From CALAMC01 sp964459465 (lineage in GTDB: Bacteria; Zixibacteria; MSB-5A5; GN15; PGXB01): a DNA stretch of 64,000 bases. The notes beneath the pieces were generated by a model, which was not told the DNA's origin, searched no databases, and saw only the letters and a program-made list of their open reading frames with translations. The stretch covers positions 68,353 through 132,352 of the forward strand of contig CAYWLR010000008.1 of the NCBI GenBank assembly GCA_964459465.1. Reading direction: 5' to 3'. The translations under genes were made by a program, and so were the position numbers. Positions 1 to 7,744 of the stretch are shown here, piece by piece. How positions within the stretch are numbered: position 1 is the stretch's first letter; the number at the start of each line of letters is the position of its first letter.

Positions 1-806
1 CGCATGTCTGCGCCATGACCGGTTATGATGTCACTTTAATCGAAACCGATCAGAAATTCCTGGACCGGGCCATCGGAACCATAACCAAAAACCTCGAACG
101 AATGGTGGCCAAGGAAAAAATCACTGAAAAAGATAAAAATGATACTCTGGCCAAAATCAAAGGGTCGACCAGTCTGGACAGCGCCAAAGACTCCCAAATC
201 GTAATCGAAGCGGTTTTCGAAGATTTAAAAGTCAAGCTCGATATTTTCAGTAAACTCGATTCCATGTGTCCGCCGGACACGATTCTGGCCTCGAATACAT
301 CCTCAATATCTATCACCAAACTCGGCGCCGCCACCAAACGCCCCGATAAAGTTGTCGGGATGCATTTCATGAACCCGGTCCCGATGATGAAACTGGTCGA
401 GATGATTCGCGGGTTGGGCACCTCTATGGAAACTTTCCAGACGGTCGATGAGCTGGCCCGCAAGCTGGGCAAAACCCCGATTCCATCGCATGATTATCCC
501 GGTTTTATCGCCAATCGTATCCTGATGCCGATGATCAACGAAGCCGTTTACGCCCTGTTCGAAGGCGTCGGTTCGGTGGAAGCCATCGACGGTGTTATGA
601 AACTGGGTATGGCTCATCCGATGGGTCCGCTGACTTTGGCCGATTTCATCGGGTTGGATGTCTGCCTGGCAATTCTGGAAGTCCTTCACGACGGTTTGGG
701 CGACCCGAAATACCGGCCCTGCCCGCTGTTGAAGAAAATGGTCGAAGCCGGCTATTTGGGAAGGAAGACCGGCAAAGGCTTTTATGATTATTCCCAGCAA
801 GGATAA
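1..806 (+). CDS. 3-hydroxyacyl-CoA (3-hydroxybutyryl-CoA) dehydrogenase, 5' truncated by window edge
   Basis: NAD-dependent oxidation of 3-hydroxyacyl-CoA to 3-ketoacyl-CoA in fatty-acid or butyrate metabolism, in the cytosol. The reading frame is open to the window edge (HVCAMTGYDV precedes the first ATG at 15), so the start and the glycine-rich NAD loop lie outside; about 15-20 residues are missing. Visible are the catalytic histidine region GMHFMNPVPMMKLVE, the substrate-side block HDYPGFIANRIL and the C-terminal domain block HPMGPLTLADFIGLD, typical of the 280-residue bacterial family. It is followed 5 bases later by two acyl-CoA dehydrogenases, consistent with a beta-oxidation or butyryl-CoA operon. 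The family assignment is firm; chain-length preference cannot be read. Confidence 0.93.
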   Translation, partial: HVCAMTGYDVTLIETDQKFLDRAIGTITKNLERMVAKEKITEKDKNDTLAKIKGSTSLDSAKDSQIVIEAVFEDLKVKLDIFSKLDSMCPPDTILASNTSSISITKLGAATKRPDKVVGMHFMNPVPMMKLVEMIRGLGTSMETFQTVDELARKLGKTPIPSHDYPGFIANRILMPMINEAVYALFEGVGSVEAIDGVMKLGMAHPMGPLTLADFIGLDVCLAILEVLHDGLGDPKYRPCPLLKKMVEAGYLGRKTGKGFYDYSQQG

Positions 807-811
807 TTAAA

Positions 812-1954
812 ATGGATTTCAATTTAAGTGAAGACCAGATACTGTTGCGCGACACAGCCCGGGAATTCGCCCAGAAGCGTCTGCGTGCGATCGCCGAGGA
901 ACTCGACGCCAAGTCAGAACTGCCGACCGAGTTATTGCAGGAAACGGCTGAACTCGGGTTCTTCGGACTTTTGGCGCCGGAAGAATTCGGCGGCCTGGCT
1001 GCCGATACTTTAAGCTATGCCTTGTGCATAGAGGAAATTTCCAAAGCTTGCGCCGGACTGGCGATAGCAATCAGCGTCCACAATTCGCTGACTATCAAAG
1101 CCATCGAATTGTATGGCACCGATGCGCAAAAGCAGGAATATCTTCCAAAACTGGCTTCCGGGGAGATAATCGGAGCCTATTCGCTTTCCGAACCGGAAAG
1201 CGGTACCGACGCCGGAAGTCTCAAATGCCAGGCTATCCCGCAAGGCAATGATTATATTTTCAACGGCACCAAAAGCTGGGTGACTTCTGCCAAATACGCC
1301 GGATTGATCGTAGTCTTCGCGCTGACCGATCCCTCCAAAGGCTCCAAAGGCATTTCAGCTATTTTGGTCCCGCATGGGGTTGCCGGCATGAGTCTCGGCG
1401 CTCCGGAAAAGAAAATGGGCCTGAAATGTTCCGATACCCGCGAAATTTCTTTCATGGACGCGCGTGTCCCCAAAGCCAATCTGCTCGGCGAGGAAAACAA
1501 CGGTTTTAAAATCGCCTTATCGCTTCTCGATAACGGTCGCGTCGGCGTCGGCGCCCAGGCGCTGGGCATCGCCGAAGCGGCTTTCGATGAGGCTCTGAAA
1601 TATTCCAAGGAACGCAAACAATTCGGCCAGCCCATCTGCAATTTTCAGGCAATTCAATTCAAACTGGCCGATATGGCCACCCGCATCGAACAGGCGCGAC
1701 TGATGGTTTATCAGGCGGCCGTCCTTAAAGATATGGAAGGTCGGCACGGACGTTTGATATCAATGGCCAAACTGGTTGCCTCGGAGACAGCCAATTTTGT
1801 CGCCAACCAGGCCGTCCAGATTCACGGCGGCTATGGCTATGTCAAAGAATACCCGGTCGAGCGCTATTTCCGCGATGCCCGCGTCACAGAAATATATGAA
1901 GGAACATCGGAAGCGCAACGTATTGTTATATCACGGGACCTGCTTAAGGATTAG
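812..1954 (+). CDS. acyl-CoA dehydrogenase (short-chain/butyryl-CoA type)
   Basis: FAD-dependent alpha,beta-dehydrogenation of acyl-CoA, passing electrons to an electron-transfer flavoprotein. The 380-residue length is normal for the family. The FAD/substrate block SEPESGTDAG lies near residue 128, and the C-terminal signature IHGGYGYVKEYPVERYFRDAR is followed by IYEGTSEAQR, which carries the usual catalytic Glu. The start ATG follows the upstream stop by 5 bases, and the next acyl-CoA dehydrogenase begins 2 bases after the stop, so the three genes look like one transcript. It resembles butyryl-CoA dehydrogenases most; the exact substrate is inferred. Confidence 0.95.
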   Translation: MDFNLSEDQILLRDTAREFAQKRLRAIAEELDAKSELPTELLQETAELGFFGLLAPEEFGGLAADTLSYALCIEEISKACAGLAIAISVHNSLTIKAIELYGTDAQKQEYLPKLASGEIIGAYSLSEPESGTDAGSLKCQAIPQGNDYIFNGTKSWVTSAKYAGLIVVFALTDPSKGSKGISAILVPHGVAGMSLGAPEKKMGLKCSDTREISFMDARVPKANLLGEENNGFKIALSLLDNGRVGVGAQALGIAEAAFDEALKYSKERKQFGQPICNFQAIQFKLADMATRIEQARLMVYQAAVLKDMEGRHGRLISMAKLVASETANFVANQAVQIHGGYGYVKEYPVERYFRDARVTEIYEGTSEAQRIVISRDLLKD

Positions 1955-1956
1955 CC

Positions 1957-3105
1957 ATGGATTTTGATATAAAATATAAAGACTTCAGGCGGGAAGTTCG
2001 CGGCTATTGCGAAGAAAAAATCGCCCCCCACGCGGCTTATGTCGACCGCGAACAGGTTTATTCGCAGGACATCCACAAATTGATAAATGACAAAGGCTGG
2101 TGGGGGTGCATCGTTCCCAAGGACTATGGCGGACTGGGACTGGAAACGGTGCAGTATGCTATAATCGTCGAGGAAGTCTCGCGCGTCTGCGGTTCGACCG
2201 GCCTGACGCTGGCGGCGCATAATTCCTTGGGGACATTTCCCATCGAACATTTCGGCACTGCCGAACAGAAAAAGAAATATCTTCCGCCTGCCGCCCAGAA
2301 TGGCGACCTGATCGCTTTTGGCCTGACCGAACCCGAAGCCGGATCGGACGCCGGCGGCACCAAAAGCCGAGCCGAGAAAACCGCCGAGGGATACATTGTC
2401 AATGGCACTAAATGCTGGATAACCTCGGCCAACGTTTGCAAAACTTCGATTATTACTGCCCGCACCAGCGATGAGGGCGGCGTGCACGGCATATCCTCGT
2501 TTATCATCGAAAAGGGAATGAAAGGTTTCTCCGCAGGCAAGAAGGAAAACAAGATGGGGTGCCGCGGGTCGGATACCGCTTTCATGCATTTCGATGACCT
2601 CAAATTCCCGGCCTGGCATCTGCTGGGTAAGGAAGGTGAAGGGTTCAAGCAGTTCATGATCACGCTCGATGGGGGTCGCATTTCCATCGGTGCCATGGGC
2701 GTCGGGCTGGCCCAGGCGGCGCTGGAACTGGCGGCCAAGTACAGTGAAAGCCGTATTCAGGGCGGAAAACCGATCAATCGCAATCAGGCCATACAGTTCA
2801 AGCTGGCCGACATGGCCACGCAGGTCGAAGCGGCGCGGTTAATTATGTATAAAACCTGTTGGCTCAAAGACAATGGGCATAATTACACCAGGTTGTCGGC
2901 CATGTGTAAATTGTATTCATCCGAAGCCGCGCATTTTTGCACTGACCAGGCCATCCAGATTCTCGGCGCGGTGGGTTACACCGAACGCTACCCGGCCGAA
3001 CGGTATTTCCGCGACATGAAACTGTGTGAAATTGGCGAAGGAACGTCCGAGGTCCAGCGCATGGTCATCGCCCGCGAGATTCTTAGAGAAATAGTGCACG
3101 CTTGA
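1957..3105 (+). CDS. acyl-CoA dehydrogenase, second paralogue
   Basis: A second FAD-dependent acyl-CoA dehydrogenase of 382 residues. Seen in the translation: TEPEAGSDAGG (substrate/FAD loop), MGCRGSDTAFMHFDD (beta-domain), and the C-terminal LGAVGYTERYPAERYFRDMK followed by IGEGTSEVQRMVIAR with the catalytic Glu. It differs clearly from its neighbour across the whole length, so it is not a recent duplicate. Having two dehydrogenases with one hydroxyacyl-CoA dehydrogenase suggests different chain length or branched acyl substrates. It is the last gene of the operon, since a palindromic repeat and a change of gene function follow. Confidence 0.94.
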   Translation: MDFDIKYKDFRREVRGYCEEKIAPHAAYVDREQVYSQDIHKLINDKGWWGCIVPKDYGGLGLETVQYAIIVEEVSRVCGSTGLTLAAHNSLGTFPIEHFGTAEQKKKYLPPAAQNGDLIAFGLTEPEAGSDAGGTKSRAEKTAEGYIVNGTKCWITSANVCKTSIITARTSDEGGVHGISSFIIEKGMKGFSAGKKENKMGCRGSDTAFMHFDDLKFPAWHLLGKEGEGFKQFMITLDGGRISIGAMGVGLAQAALELAAKYSESRIQGGKPINRNQAIQFKLADMATQVEAARLIMYKTCWLKDNGHNYTRLSAMCKLYSSEAAHFCTDQAIQILGAVGYTERYPAERYFRDMKLCEIGEGTSEVQRMVIAREILREIVHA

Positions 3106-3147
3106 TATATTGAATTATTGCGCTGTGCCGGTCGCAGTACGAAGTTG

Positions 3148-3190
3148 GTCGGGTTCCGAAGTCCCGATTTATCGGGACGAGAACCCCGAC
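3148..3190. repeat. dispersed palindromic repeat, copy A
   Basis: A 43-base imperfect hairpin of the form GTCGGGTTCC..TCCCGA-TTA-TCGGGA..AACCCCGAC, followed by a T run (GTTTTTT). It sits between the acyl-CoA dehydrogenase and the next gene. Related copies are at 3876-3916 and 10554-10595. The T run could let this copy act as a terminator for the upstream operon. Confidence 0.75.
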
Positions 3191-3223
3191 GTTTTTTACT
3201 CAACCCATAATATAAGATAAGAA

Positions 3224-3898
3224 ATGAAATCTTTCGTAACACGACAAAACTTGGGAGACAAGGCACACCAATGGCTCGAAAAAATCGCGCCGATCAATAC
3301 CCACAAATGGCCATTGGACGTTAAAAAAATCGCCCTTATGGTCATCGACATGCAACGCTTTTTTGTCGAGCCCGGTTCGCCTTTGTCGCTGGAGCATGGC
3401 AACGTCATCATCCCGACCGTGAAACGACTTATCGAAAGTTTCCGCAAGGCCGGACTGCCGGTTATTTATACCCGGCATGTGCATCACCCCGACGGCAGTG
3501 ACGCCGGAAATCTGGGCTGGTGGTGGGACGGTATGATTATCGAGGGTTCTCCCGAAAGTGAGATTAATTCGGAATTGGCGCCTTTGCCCGGAGAAAAAAT
3601 CATTTTCAAACACCGGTATTCGTCATTTCATGGGACAGATTTGGAAACCGTCCTGCGCGGCAAAGAAATCAGAGATATCGTGATTTCGGGCGTAATGACT
3701 AATCTCTGTTGCGAAACCACCGCCCGCGAAGCCTTCATGCGCGATTACCGGGTTACATTTCTGGCCGACGCCACCGGAGCCGCCACCGAAGAAATGCACC
3801 TCGCGTCGCTGATAAATCTCTCCTTCGGTTTTGCCCGAATAGCACTGACCGATGACGTATTGAAGGAAATAGTAGATCGGGTTCCGATCCCGACATAG
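3224..3898 (+). CDS. isochorismatase-family cysteine hydrolase
   Basis: A 224-residue member of the isochorismatase-like (nicotinamidase/N-carbamoylsarcosine amidase) superfamily. The catalytic triad is visible: Asp in LMVIDMQRFF (about residue 43), Lys in IIFKHRYSSFHGTD (about 127), and Cys in ISGVMTNLCCETTAREA (about 160), with the usual cis-peptide region before the Cys. Substrate is unknown; nicotinamide, isochorismate or a ureide are possible for the fold. Oddity: the last codons (DRVPIPT-stop) lie inside a dispersed palindromic repeat (3876-3916), so the C-terminus has been rewritten or extended by the repeat. It stands alone on the + strand. Confidence 0.9.
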   Translation: MKSFVTRQNLGDKAHQWLEKIAPINTHKWPLDVKKIALMVIDMQRFFVEPGSPLSLEHGNVIIPTVKRLIESFRKAGLPVIYTRHVHHPDGSDAGNLGWWWDGMIIEGSPESEINSELAPLPGEKIIFKHRYSSFHGTDLETVLRGKEIRDIVISGVMTNLCCETTAREAFMRDYRVTFLADATGAATEEMHLASLINLSFGFARIALTDDVLKEIVDRVPIPT

Positions 3899-3916
3899 TC
3901 GGGAGAGAAACCCGAC
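3876..3916. repeat. dispersed palindromic repeat, copy B, overlapping a gene end
   Basis: Same hairpin family as 3148-3190: ATCGGGTTCCGATCCCGACATAGTCGGGAGAGAAACCCGAC read in pieces, with nested stems. It overlaps the last 23 bases of the isochorismatase-like gene and provides its stop codon. The CTTG after the repeat is shared with the copy at 10554-10595. Confidence 0.75.
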
Positions 3917-4048
3917 ATCTTGTTGTTTATTTTTACCAGGAATAAACCACCCGCAAGTCACGCCTGCTCTCCGAAGGCCCTGAAGAATGAAGGGCGACGT
4001 GACATTCTACTATTCTCCTTAAGGCGGCAGATTCCGGCAAAAATCCGC

Positions 4049-4795
4049 TTATCGATTAATCACAAACTCGATAACATTGACAAAAAAGTTCTTGCCGTTT
4101 TCCATCATCGAACCGGGGGAGTTGGTAAAACCCCACAGAAAATAGCGGCCACCCTCGGAAATCAGTGTATATTGCGTGGCGAATTCGGGGCGACGACCGT
4201 AAAATTTCACCGAATCGGCCAGATTATTCTCACGGTCGATCGCAATCACGCCCGAATGATGGTACACCGAGATCAATGTGTCCTGCGTAATTGAAATTAA
4301 ATCCGGCGTCGTAAAAACGGCGTCATCGGTATGAATACGACCGTCGGCAATGGTCACTTGCGTATTCAGGATACTGGTGCTGTTGATGGAACTGTCTGGA
4401 AAATAGTTGCCGTTATTCCAGCCTATAGTCAGGCCGATTTCACCGAAAAAACGCGCTCCGCCAAATCCCAACCCGAGAATAGGCAAATTTGAATTCAGCA
4501 GGGCATTCCCCTGGGCGATGGAGCCCCAGTCGTCGCCTCCGCCAATCCAGGAATCGATGATAATTAAATGATAGGAAGAAAAATCGGCAGTGAGAATCTG
4601 ATCCATCGTAAACTCCTGAACGACATAGCCGCGCCCCACCAGAAATGTTTTGAAATCGATCTGATTCTGATGTGTCGCGGCCGGTTGATAAACAAACGCG
4701 ATTCGGGTAAAATCCTCACTTGAGCCGGTTCCGTTATCTTCAGAACAGGCCGCCACTATTAAAAATACCGAAAGTGCAATCAAGAGTCTTTTCAT
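4049..4795 (-). CDS. putative lipoprotein of unknown function
   Basis: A 248-residue protein with an N-terminal lipoprotein signal: MKRLL, a hydrophobic stretch, then the lipobox VAAC with Cys about residue 17, followed by an acidic Gly/Ser linker. The mature part begins RIAFVYQPAA and contains HLIIIDSWIGGG and PILGLGFGGARFFG, a pattern resembling class-I glutamine-amidotransferase-like (ThuA-type) folds, but no catalytic Cys-His pair is obvious. It is probably anchored in the inner or outer membrane and faces the periplasm. It is transcribed away from ilvE on the opposite strand. Function unknown; the fold suggestion is weak. Confidence 0.8.
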   Translation of the reverse strand: MKRLLIALSVFLIVAACSEDNGTGSSEDFTRIAFVYQPAATHQNQIDFKTFLVGRGYVVQEFTMDQILTADFSSYHLIIIDSWIGGGDDWGSIAQGNALLNSNLPILGLGFGGARFFGEIGLTIGWNNGNYFPDSSINSTSILNTQVTIADGRIHTDDAVFTTPDLISITQDTLISVYHHSGVIAIDRENNLADSVKFYGRRPEFATQYTLISEGGRYFLWGFTNSPGSMMENGKNFFVNVIEFVINR

Positions 4796-4995
4796 AGTAT
4801 TCCATACCTTTTCTTTATTTCGTTGATTTAAATATAAATTACTGCCAAAAACACTACCACAAAAAAACGCATAAATAAGGGCTTCCGCGGCTGTATTTTA
4901 TCTGGTGACAGGGCCGCGATACCTTTCACGGCCTCATAGAATCAACCTGGGTCATAATCGATATATTAACATCGGCTTGGCTTGGCGATAAGAGC

Positions 4996-5024
4996 TTGAA
5001 ATTCGAAATTTGATTTTTTATATT
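4996..5024 (+). promoter_or_regulatory. sigma-70-type promoter for the ilvE operon
   Basis: TTGAAA (4996-5001), a 17-base spacer, then TATATT (5019-5024), each matching 5 of 6 consensus positions. Start of transcription is expected near 5031, about 47 bases before the ilvE ATG. The rest of 4796-5077 shows no gene or other element that I recognise. Confidence 0.65.
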
Positions 5025-5077
5025 TAATCCGACGAATAATAATTACTCCAATCTTCCAACGATTGAGGAGACGTAGC

Positions 5078-6019
5078 ATGCCTTTTAATAAAGTTGATTA
5101 TATCTGGATGAACGGCAAAATGGTCAAGTGGGACGATGCCAAAATCCACGTCCTGTCGCATGTCGTGCATTATGGCTCGTCGATATTCGAGGGCGAGAGA
5201 TGTTATAAAACCCCCAAAGGCCCGGCCTGTTTCCGGCATCATGATCACACCGACCGGCTGTTCAATTCCTGCAAAATTTACCGCATGAAAATTCCGTTTT
5301 CAAAAGAAGAGATTTTTAGTGCCGCACTTGATTTAATCGCCGCCAACGGTATTGAAGAATGCTATATCCGGCCGATTGTATATCGCGGCTATGATTCTCT
5401 CGGCGTGGATCCGTCGAAGTGTCCGGTCGACGTGGCCGTTGCCGTCTGGCCGTGGGGTGCCTATCTTGGCCCAGAAGCTCTGGAGAAAGGCGTCAAAGCC
5501 TGCATCTCGACCTGGCGGCGCAATGCCCCGGACACCATGCCCGCAATGGCCAAGGCTGGCGCCAATTATATGGGCAGTCAGTTAATCAAGCTGGAGGCGC
5601 TGGCACGCGGTTTTGCCGAGGGAATCGGACTTGATGTCTTTGGTCACGTCTCCGAAGGCTCCGCCCAAAATATATTCCTGGTAATCCGAGAGAAGCTATA
5701 TACACCGCCAGTGTCGGCCTCGATTCTTCCCGGTATCACCCGCGATACCATCATGGTCCTGGCCCGGGAGATGGGTTTTGAAGTCCTTGAGCAAAATATC
5801 CAGCGCGAAATGCTTTATATTGCCGATGAAGTCTTTTTTACCGGGTCGGCGGTCGAGGTTTCACCCGTATCACAGGTTGACGAAGTGGTCATCGGGACGG
5901 GCAAACGAGGCCCCATAACCGAAAAACTCCAACGGCGCTTTTTTGATATATTGCAGGGCCGGGAAGAGGATAAACACGGCTGGCTGACCTATGTGCCGGC
6001 CGGACGGGGGTCATCATGA
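5078..6019 (+). CDS. ilvE: branched-chain amino acid aminotransferase
   Basis: PLP-dependent transamination of leucine, isoleucine and valine with 2-oxoglutarate; last step of branched-chain amino acid synthesis. The 313 residues fit the class IV aminotransferase fold. The PLP lysine is K159 in MAKAGANYMGS, and the cofactor-phosphate region LDVFGHVSEGSAQNIF is intact. The start was chosen at ATG 5078 because GAGGAG lies 8 bases upstream; an in-frame TTG at 5063 would place that ribosome site inside the gene. It overlaps rpiB by 4 bases (ATGA), so the two are translationally coupled. Confidence 0.94.
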   Translation: MPFNKVDYIWMNGKMVKWDDAKIHVLSHVVHYGSSIFEGERCYKTPKGPACFRHHDHTDRLFNSCKIYRMKIPFSKEEIFSAALDLIAANGIEECYIRPIVYRGYDSLGVDPSKCPVDVAVAVWPWGAYLGPEALEKGVKACISTWRRNAPDTMPAMAKAGANYMGSQLIKLEALARGFAEGIGLDVFGHVSEGSAQNIFLVIREKLYTPPVSASILPGITRDTIMVLAREMGFEVLEQNIQREMLYIADEVFFTGSAVEVSPVSQVDEVVIGTGKRGPITEKLQRRFFDILQGREEDKHGWLTYVPAGRGSS

Positions 6020-6456
6020 AAATAGCCATTGGTTCGGATCATGCCGGTTTTGAAATGAAAGAAAAGGTTAAAAAAATCCTTGCCAAATTTGGCCATGAAA
6101 TAATTGATTTCGGGACTACCGACAAGACGTCAGTCGATTATTCCGATTTCGGTCTTAAAGTGGCCCGCGAAGTGACCGAGCATCGGGCCGACCGGGGAGT
6201 GGCTGTATGCTGGACCGGCAACGGCATGACCATCGCCGCCAATAAAATAAAGGGGATACGAGCCACATTGTGCCTGAACAAGGACATGGCTTATTATGCC
6301 CGGTTGCACAACGATTCCAATGTTTTAACATTATCGCAGAAATATGTCGATGCCCGAGAACTCGAGGATATCGTTAAGACATGGCTGGAGACCGCCTTTG
6401 AAGGCGGTCGCCATAGCCGCAGACTGGAAAAAATATCGAAGGCCGAATCGGAATAA
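6016..6456 (+). CDS. rpiB: ribose-5-phosphate isomerase B
   Basis: Interconverts ribose-5-phosphate and ribulose-5-phosphate in the pentose phosphate pathway. The 146 residues begin with the family start MKIAIGSDHAGFEMK. The active-site Cys65 is present, but the usual CGTGIG motif reads CWTGNG, followed by normal MTIAANKIKGIRA. The change of Gly to Trp and Ile to Asn beside the catalytic Cys is notable and could alter substrate choice toward another sugar phosphate (the RpiB/LacAB family). It is coupled to ilvE and followed by glyA 43 bases later, an order seen in many bacteria. Confidence 0.92.
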   Translation: MKIAIGSDHAGFEMKEKVKKILAKFGHEIIDFGTTDKTSVDYSDFGLKVAREVTEHRADRGVAVCWTGNGMTIAANKIKGIRATLCLNKDMAYYARLHNDSNVLTLSQKYVDARELEDIVKTWLETAFEGGRHSRRLEKISKAESE

Positions 6457-6499
6457 CCCGACAGCCGTTAGATTATGAAATAAATACAGGCAGGATACA

Positions 6500-7744
6500 A
6501 TGACACATTTAAGACAGGTTGATCCCGAAATTTATGATGCCATCGTGCATGAAACCCTCCGGGAGTCGACCAAACTGGAACTGATCGCCTCGGAAAATTT
6601 CGTTTCCGAAGCGGTTCTGGAGGCCGCCGGTGGTATCATGACCAATAAGTACGCCGAAGGCTATCCCGGCAAACGGTACTACGGTGGCTGCGAATTTGTC
6701 GATATCGCCGAAAACCTTGCCCGTGAACGGGCCAAACAACTTTTCAATGCCGAACACGCCAATGTCCAGCCCCATTCGGGCTCGCAGGCCAATATGGCCG
6801 TTTATTTCACGGTTCTTAAACCCGGCGATAAAGTCATGGGCATGGACCTGTCGCACGGCGGCCATCTGACCCACGGTCACCCGATTAATTTTTCGGGAAT
6901 GCTCTACGAAATCCATGGTTATCAGGTCAGCAAAGAGACCGAGACCATCGACTACGACGCCTTGATCGTCATGGCCAGAGAAATTCAGCCCAAACTCATC
7001 ATTGCCGGGGCATCGGCTTACCCCCGCATAATCGATTTCAAGAAATTCCGTGAAGCCGCCGACAGTTGCGGAGCCTATCTCATGGTCGATATGGCCCACA
7101 TCGCGGGTCTGGTAGCCGCCGGATTGCACCCCTCGCCGGTGCCGTATGCCGATTTTGTCACCACCACGACTCATAAAACCCTGCGAGGGCCGCGGGGCGG
7201 GATGGTGCTCTGCAAAGAAAAGTACGCCGCCGATCTCGATAGAACCGTTATGCCCGGTATCCAAGGCGGGCCGCTTATGCATATCATCGCCGCCAAAGCC
7301 GTCGCCCTCAAAGAAGCGCTTAGTCCGGAATTCAAAGAATATCAGAAAAAGATCGTCGCCAATGCCGCCGCGATGGCCAACGCTTTGAAAGATAAAGGAT
7401 ATCATATCGTTTCCGGTGGAACCGATAACCATCTCTTTTTAATGTCCTTTATCGACCGTGATTACTCCGGCAAAAAAGTCGAAAATGCTCTCGATGCCTC
7501 CGGAATCACGGTCAATAAAAACACTGTTCCGTTCGATACCCGGAAACCGTTTGTCACGTCCGGTATACGGGTCGGAACCCCGGCCGTGACCTCGCGCGGC
7601 ATGGGCACCGGAGAAATGGTGCAAATTGCGGGATTTATCGACCGCGTCATTCAGAATCTGGGCAACGAAGAGGTTTATGCCGCGGTGGCGCAGGATGTTA
7701 AAGACCTGTGCGGGAAATTCCCGCTTTATCCGGAACGGACATAA
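6500..7744 (+). CDS. glyA: serine hydroxymethyltransferase
   Basis: Converts serine and tetrahydrofolate to glycine and 5,10-methylene-THF; a PLP enzyme of one-carbon metabolism. The 414-residue length is normal. Seen: LIASENFVSEAVLEA near the N-terminus, YAEGYPGKRYYGGCE, the PLP lysine K226 in TTTHKTLRGPRGGM, and the C-terminal VTSGIRVGTPAVTSRG. It lies directly after rpiB. No riboswitch is visible in the 43-base gap. The next gene begins inside or just after its 3' end. Confidence 0.97.
   Translation: MTHLRQVDPEIYDAIVHETLRESTKLELIASENFVSEAVLEAAGGIMTNKYAEGYPGKRYYGGCEFVDIAENLARERAKQLFNAEHANVQPHSGSQANMAVYFTVLKPGDKVMGMDLSHGGHLTHGHPINFSGMLYEIHGYQVSKETETIDYDALIVMAREIQPKLIIAGASAYPRIIDFKKFREAADSCGAYLMVDMAHIAGLVAAGLHPSPVPYADFVTTTTHKTLRGPRGGMVLCKEKYAADLDRTVMPGIQGGPLMHIIAAKAVALKEALSPEFKEYQKKIVANAAAMANALKDKGYHIVSGGTDNHLFLMSFIDRDYSGKKVENALDASGITVNKNTVPFDTRKPFVTSGIRVGTPAVTSRGMGTGEMVQIAGFIDRVIQNLGNEEVYAAVAQDVKDLCGKFPLYPERT

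Noticed and set aside
6509..7432. 307-residue minus-strand frame
   Set aside because: Antisense shadow of glyA, caused by GC-biased third positions.
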